Origin: Pholis gunnellus
Taxonomy: Eukaryota; Chordata; Actinopteri; Perciformes; Pholidae
DNA length: 64,000 bases
NCBI GenBank assembly: GCA_910591455.2
Contig: OU342818.1
Coordinates: 20,908,427-20,972,426, forward strand
Direction of reading: 5' to 3'
Of this stretch, positions 61,625-64,000 are shown piece by piece. Under the pieces are notes generated by a model. It was not told where the DNA came from and searched no databases. It saw nothing but the letters and a program-made list of their open reading frames with translations. Positions within the stretch are counted from its first letter, which is position 1. Every line of letters starts with the position of its first letter. The translations under genes were made by a program, and so were the position numbers.

Positions 61625-62290
61625 ACCTTGAATAGTGGGGTTGGCATCAGGGACACTTCTCTAGACTTGTTAAATTCTTATTTATCAAACAGAACTTTCT
61701 CAGTAGTGGTTGGTGAGGCCCCCTCTTTTATGGCTCCTCTGACCTGTGGTGTTCCCCAAGGCGCCATCCTTGGCCTTTTGTTGTTCTAAATATACTTGTT
61801 GCCACTGGGACATATCATACATAAATACAATATTCAATACCATTGTTATGCAGATGACTCGCAAATTTATGTCCCATTAGAAAACAGTGACGTTGGCCAA
61901 ATTTATCAGTTATTATCGTCTGTCTGTCCAAAATAAAGTGCTGGATGTCCCAAAACCTTCTCCAGCTAAATGAAAACGAATCAGACATGATTCTCTTTTG
62001 TCCCCAGAGGTCCATCCCTATTTAGAAAAACATCTTGGCTCCCTGTCCACAAATGTTAAAAGTGATTTAATTTGATGAGTTTAATAACAGTTTAATGAAA
62101 CACTTCATGCCTCAGCTCCCAGTTACATTGCCGCATTTCTGCTCCTATATGAGCCAGAGCCTTAGATCTTAAGGGAGGGCTCTGTCCCAGCTCAAAACTA
62201 AAGGTTACCAAGCTTTTGCAGTCAGGGCCCCACAACTCTGGAAGTCCTTGACTGAGGATCTGACACTTACAGAATCAGTAACATCTTTTC
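61625..62290 (+). pseudogene. Non-LTR retrotransposon reverse-transcriptase fragment
   Basis: The plus strand encodes LTCGVPQGAILG (from about 61742), then in the same frame and past a TAA, HCYADDSQIYVPLE (YADD at 61847-61858). Further stops follow. The C-terminal block QLKTKGYQAFAVRAPQLW and SLTEDLTLTESVTSF appears at about 62190-62290. These are standard palm-domain and C-terminal motifs of fish LINE reverse transcriptases. It differs from the 41.5-43.4 kb element (YADD rather than FADD), so it is a separate family. Stops and a deletion between YADD and the C-terminus make it a pseudogene. Confidence 0.85.
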
Positions 62291-62350
62291 AAGGATTCAA
62301 GGATTATTTATTGTCATTCTGCAACACAGGGTTGCAGTTATAACCTAGTC
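62288..62350 (-). mobile_element. Retroelement 3' tail with TCCTTGAA repeats
   Basis: The minus strand reads GTTGCAGAATGACAATAAAT then AATCCTTGAATCCTTGAA, the usual polyadenylation-proximal tail of truncated fish LINEs. It abuts the end of the plus-strand reverse-transcriptase fragment, so two retroelement pieces are joined head to head here. Confidence 0.5.
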
Positions 62351-63417
62351 CATTTATATATATTAATTATTGTTTGTTGAAGCCAAATTCAATGATAATA
62401 GACACACCAACTGATAGAATATGAAACAGTGCAAATAGTCCAAAGAAATGCCTCCTCCCTGACCCTGAGTCAGTTAGAAGCAAAGAAAAAATCAGTAAGA
62501 CAAACCGATTTGCTCCTGGGTATTTACAAAGCCAGTGACCAGGTATTTGAAGGAGCCGCTTACTAATGGTGCAGCCAGTTTCCCCACAGAGGACTGATGT
62601 AAAATCAATACATGAAAAATGTGTTGATACTTGCCTTAAAAATTCATACACAAAAATTCTAGAACAGCTAGGATGTTTGCCCTCAGTTTGTCAATTACCT
62701 TATATGGTAGTAGCACCAAACAATATCCCACCCATGCCACATATTTTGCACTGCACTTGTGTTGATGATAAGTCTTATCATAGGGGAAGCTTGCAGGGCT
62801 TGAGATTTAATGACAGATTAGACTGCATTTAGAATGTTCAGGGGTTAATTCGCTATGCATATTGCAAAATAACTTTTTTGACTTTAAAATGTACCATACC
62901 AGGAGAGCTGGAGAGCATGTACGGATAAAAGCGACGAGGCAAGGTGCTTTTGTTATCGTAATGAGCAGCGCCGATCTTCGAATAAGTAATGAAAGAAGTA
63001 CAAGCAAATTGTGCATAATTACTGAATAATATTAAATACTGTCAAAAAAAGAAAAAAAACTAATCTGATTAGCTGTAAAAAAACAAGCGAATGTTTACAG
63101 AGGTGTTACCCACTGTGAATGCCTCTCATAAAGCAGAGCAACCATGACATGGAACAGTGCATACAAAGCATATTAAACATCTGGAGAACTAAACACTGCA
63201 CAATTTCTCTCTGATTCAGATGAATGATCTCACATGCTTTTATTGTTCAAAAATAATGGGATGCTTTATTGCTAGAATTAATTGTGATACAGAGGTGGGA
63301 AACGGTGACTCAACCACCTTCGTGACTAGTGTATATAATATACAAATTGAGTGAGATTAAAATTAGGGATTTTGATTTAAAATTGCATGAGCATTTGCAT
63401 ATGGCCTCATTGTCCAT
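62351..63417. other. Gene-free stretch
   Basis: The plus-strand frame 62566-62832 contains several cysteines but no family I recognise. The segment may belong to the retroelement whose tail lies at 62288-62350 (it has GTGCAAATAGTCCAAAG, common in such 3' ends). Confidence 0.4.
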
Positions 63418-63476
63418 TTGAATTGTAAGTCGCTTTGGATAAAAGTGTCTGTATGACTGTAATGTAATGCAATGAA
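63418..63476 (+). mobile_element. SINE-like 3' tail
   Basis: TTGTAAGTCGCTTTGGATAA followed by AAGTGTCTGTATGACTGTAA and TGTAATGCAATG corresponds to a common fish SINE/LINE tail ending in TGTAATG repeats. Only the tail is recognisable. Confidence 0.6.
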
Positions 63477-64000
63477 ACAAAAATTGAGAAGACAATTAGC
63501 CTTAATTTACACCCTTTCTTCAGAGAAAAGTTTGACATTTTTTATATTCTTTCTCACTAAAAAAGAAACAAAGATTCAGTGATTGTAAAGGAAACCATCA
63601 GGGAATAGACTATACGGACACAATTCTAATGTGGTTGATTGAACGTGTGTTAATACTTCAGACACATTTAATAGTTCAGCGCTGCATAACTAGAAAACAG
63701 AGGAAAGCCTTGGTAACCACTGGAGACATAAATATTATTGTTTCGCTCTTCCCATGGCCGCTGATTTGTTCCGAGGTTGTTTTTTTTATAATTCTCCATG
63801 TAGCATTACAAAGTGAACTGACAATGGCTCGCAATTACACGCAGGCTTGAATGTAAGCCGGGGAATATCAATAAGACGGGGCTTCTTTGTTTTCCATGAA
63901 TGTTGTTTATCTCTATGTTTCTCACACATAGCAGTGCAGACAAGACTCTGAGGATTAGACCTGTTTAACCTGTGCAGCAGCAACAGAATGCGTTCTCAAG

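Overview
The window looks like vertebrate, almost certainly teleost (probably percomorph), nuclear DNA. It is AT-leaning, gene-poor and intron-like, and carries fish-type repeats: Tc1-like, several non-LTR retrotransposon clades, tRNA-derived SINE pieces, MITEs, LTR-like blocks and long micro/minisatellites. There is no bacterial-style gene organisation.

Only one host coding exon was recognised: a 205-bp minus-strand exon (50434-50638) with good splice sites. Its translation matches the first MAM domain of the ALK/LTK receptor tyrosine kinases. The simplest reading is that most or all of the window is large intronic sequence of alk (or a related LTK-type gene) transcribed leftward. Several repeat-free, homeodomain-site-rich stretches (about 7.9-8.2, 10.4-10.7, 17.6-18.0 and 28.3-28.45 kb) look like conserved noncoding elements, but that needs an alignment to confirm.

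Layout. 0.5 kb: LINE 3' tail. 6.1 kb: reverse-transcriptase (RT) C-terminal scrap. 12.4 kb: interspersed repeat. 13.3 kb: (AT)n. 14.08-15.92 kb: 42-bp minisatellite of about 44 units. 20.3-20.7 and 24.3-25.1 kb: interspersed repeats and a SINE 3' end. 21.89-22.43 kb: internally deleted Tc1-like element inserted in (TA)n. 27.7 kb: interspersed repeat. 29.85-30.2 kb: LTR-like block. 32.6-33.8 kb: repeat plus a LINE 3' end with an ATCT tail. 39.2-39.65 kb: second LTR-like block. 41.5-43.4 kb: degenerate L2/CR1-like LINE, minus strand. 46.3-47.6 kb: hairpin, MITE-like inverted repeat, hAT-like end and L1-like ORF2 tail. 50.4 kb: the ALK-type exon. 54.0-54.6 kb: repeat with a 13-bp minisatellite. 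55.46-61.31 kb: very large inverted-repeat element. 61.4-62.35 kb: SINE and RT pseudogene. 63.4 kb: SINE-like tail.

The most unusual object is the 5.8-kb element at 55463-61308. It has an 8-bp direct repeat (ATATGTTT) at both edges and inverted arms of about 790 and 910 bp that look almost identical. Between them is a second element-like unit (56416-60378, ends CCCAGTGAGCA/TGCTCACTGGG). That unit contains a spliced plus-strand gene whose C-terminal exons match my recollection of the DUF4806 domain. No transposase was found in it. The 3' exons (58352-59600) are open and phase-compatible, while the presumed 5' exon carries one in-frame TGA. It may be a mobile unit or foldback structure carrying a DUF4806 gene as an accessory or cargo gene.
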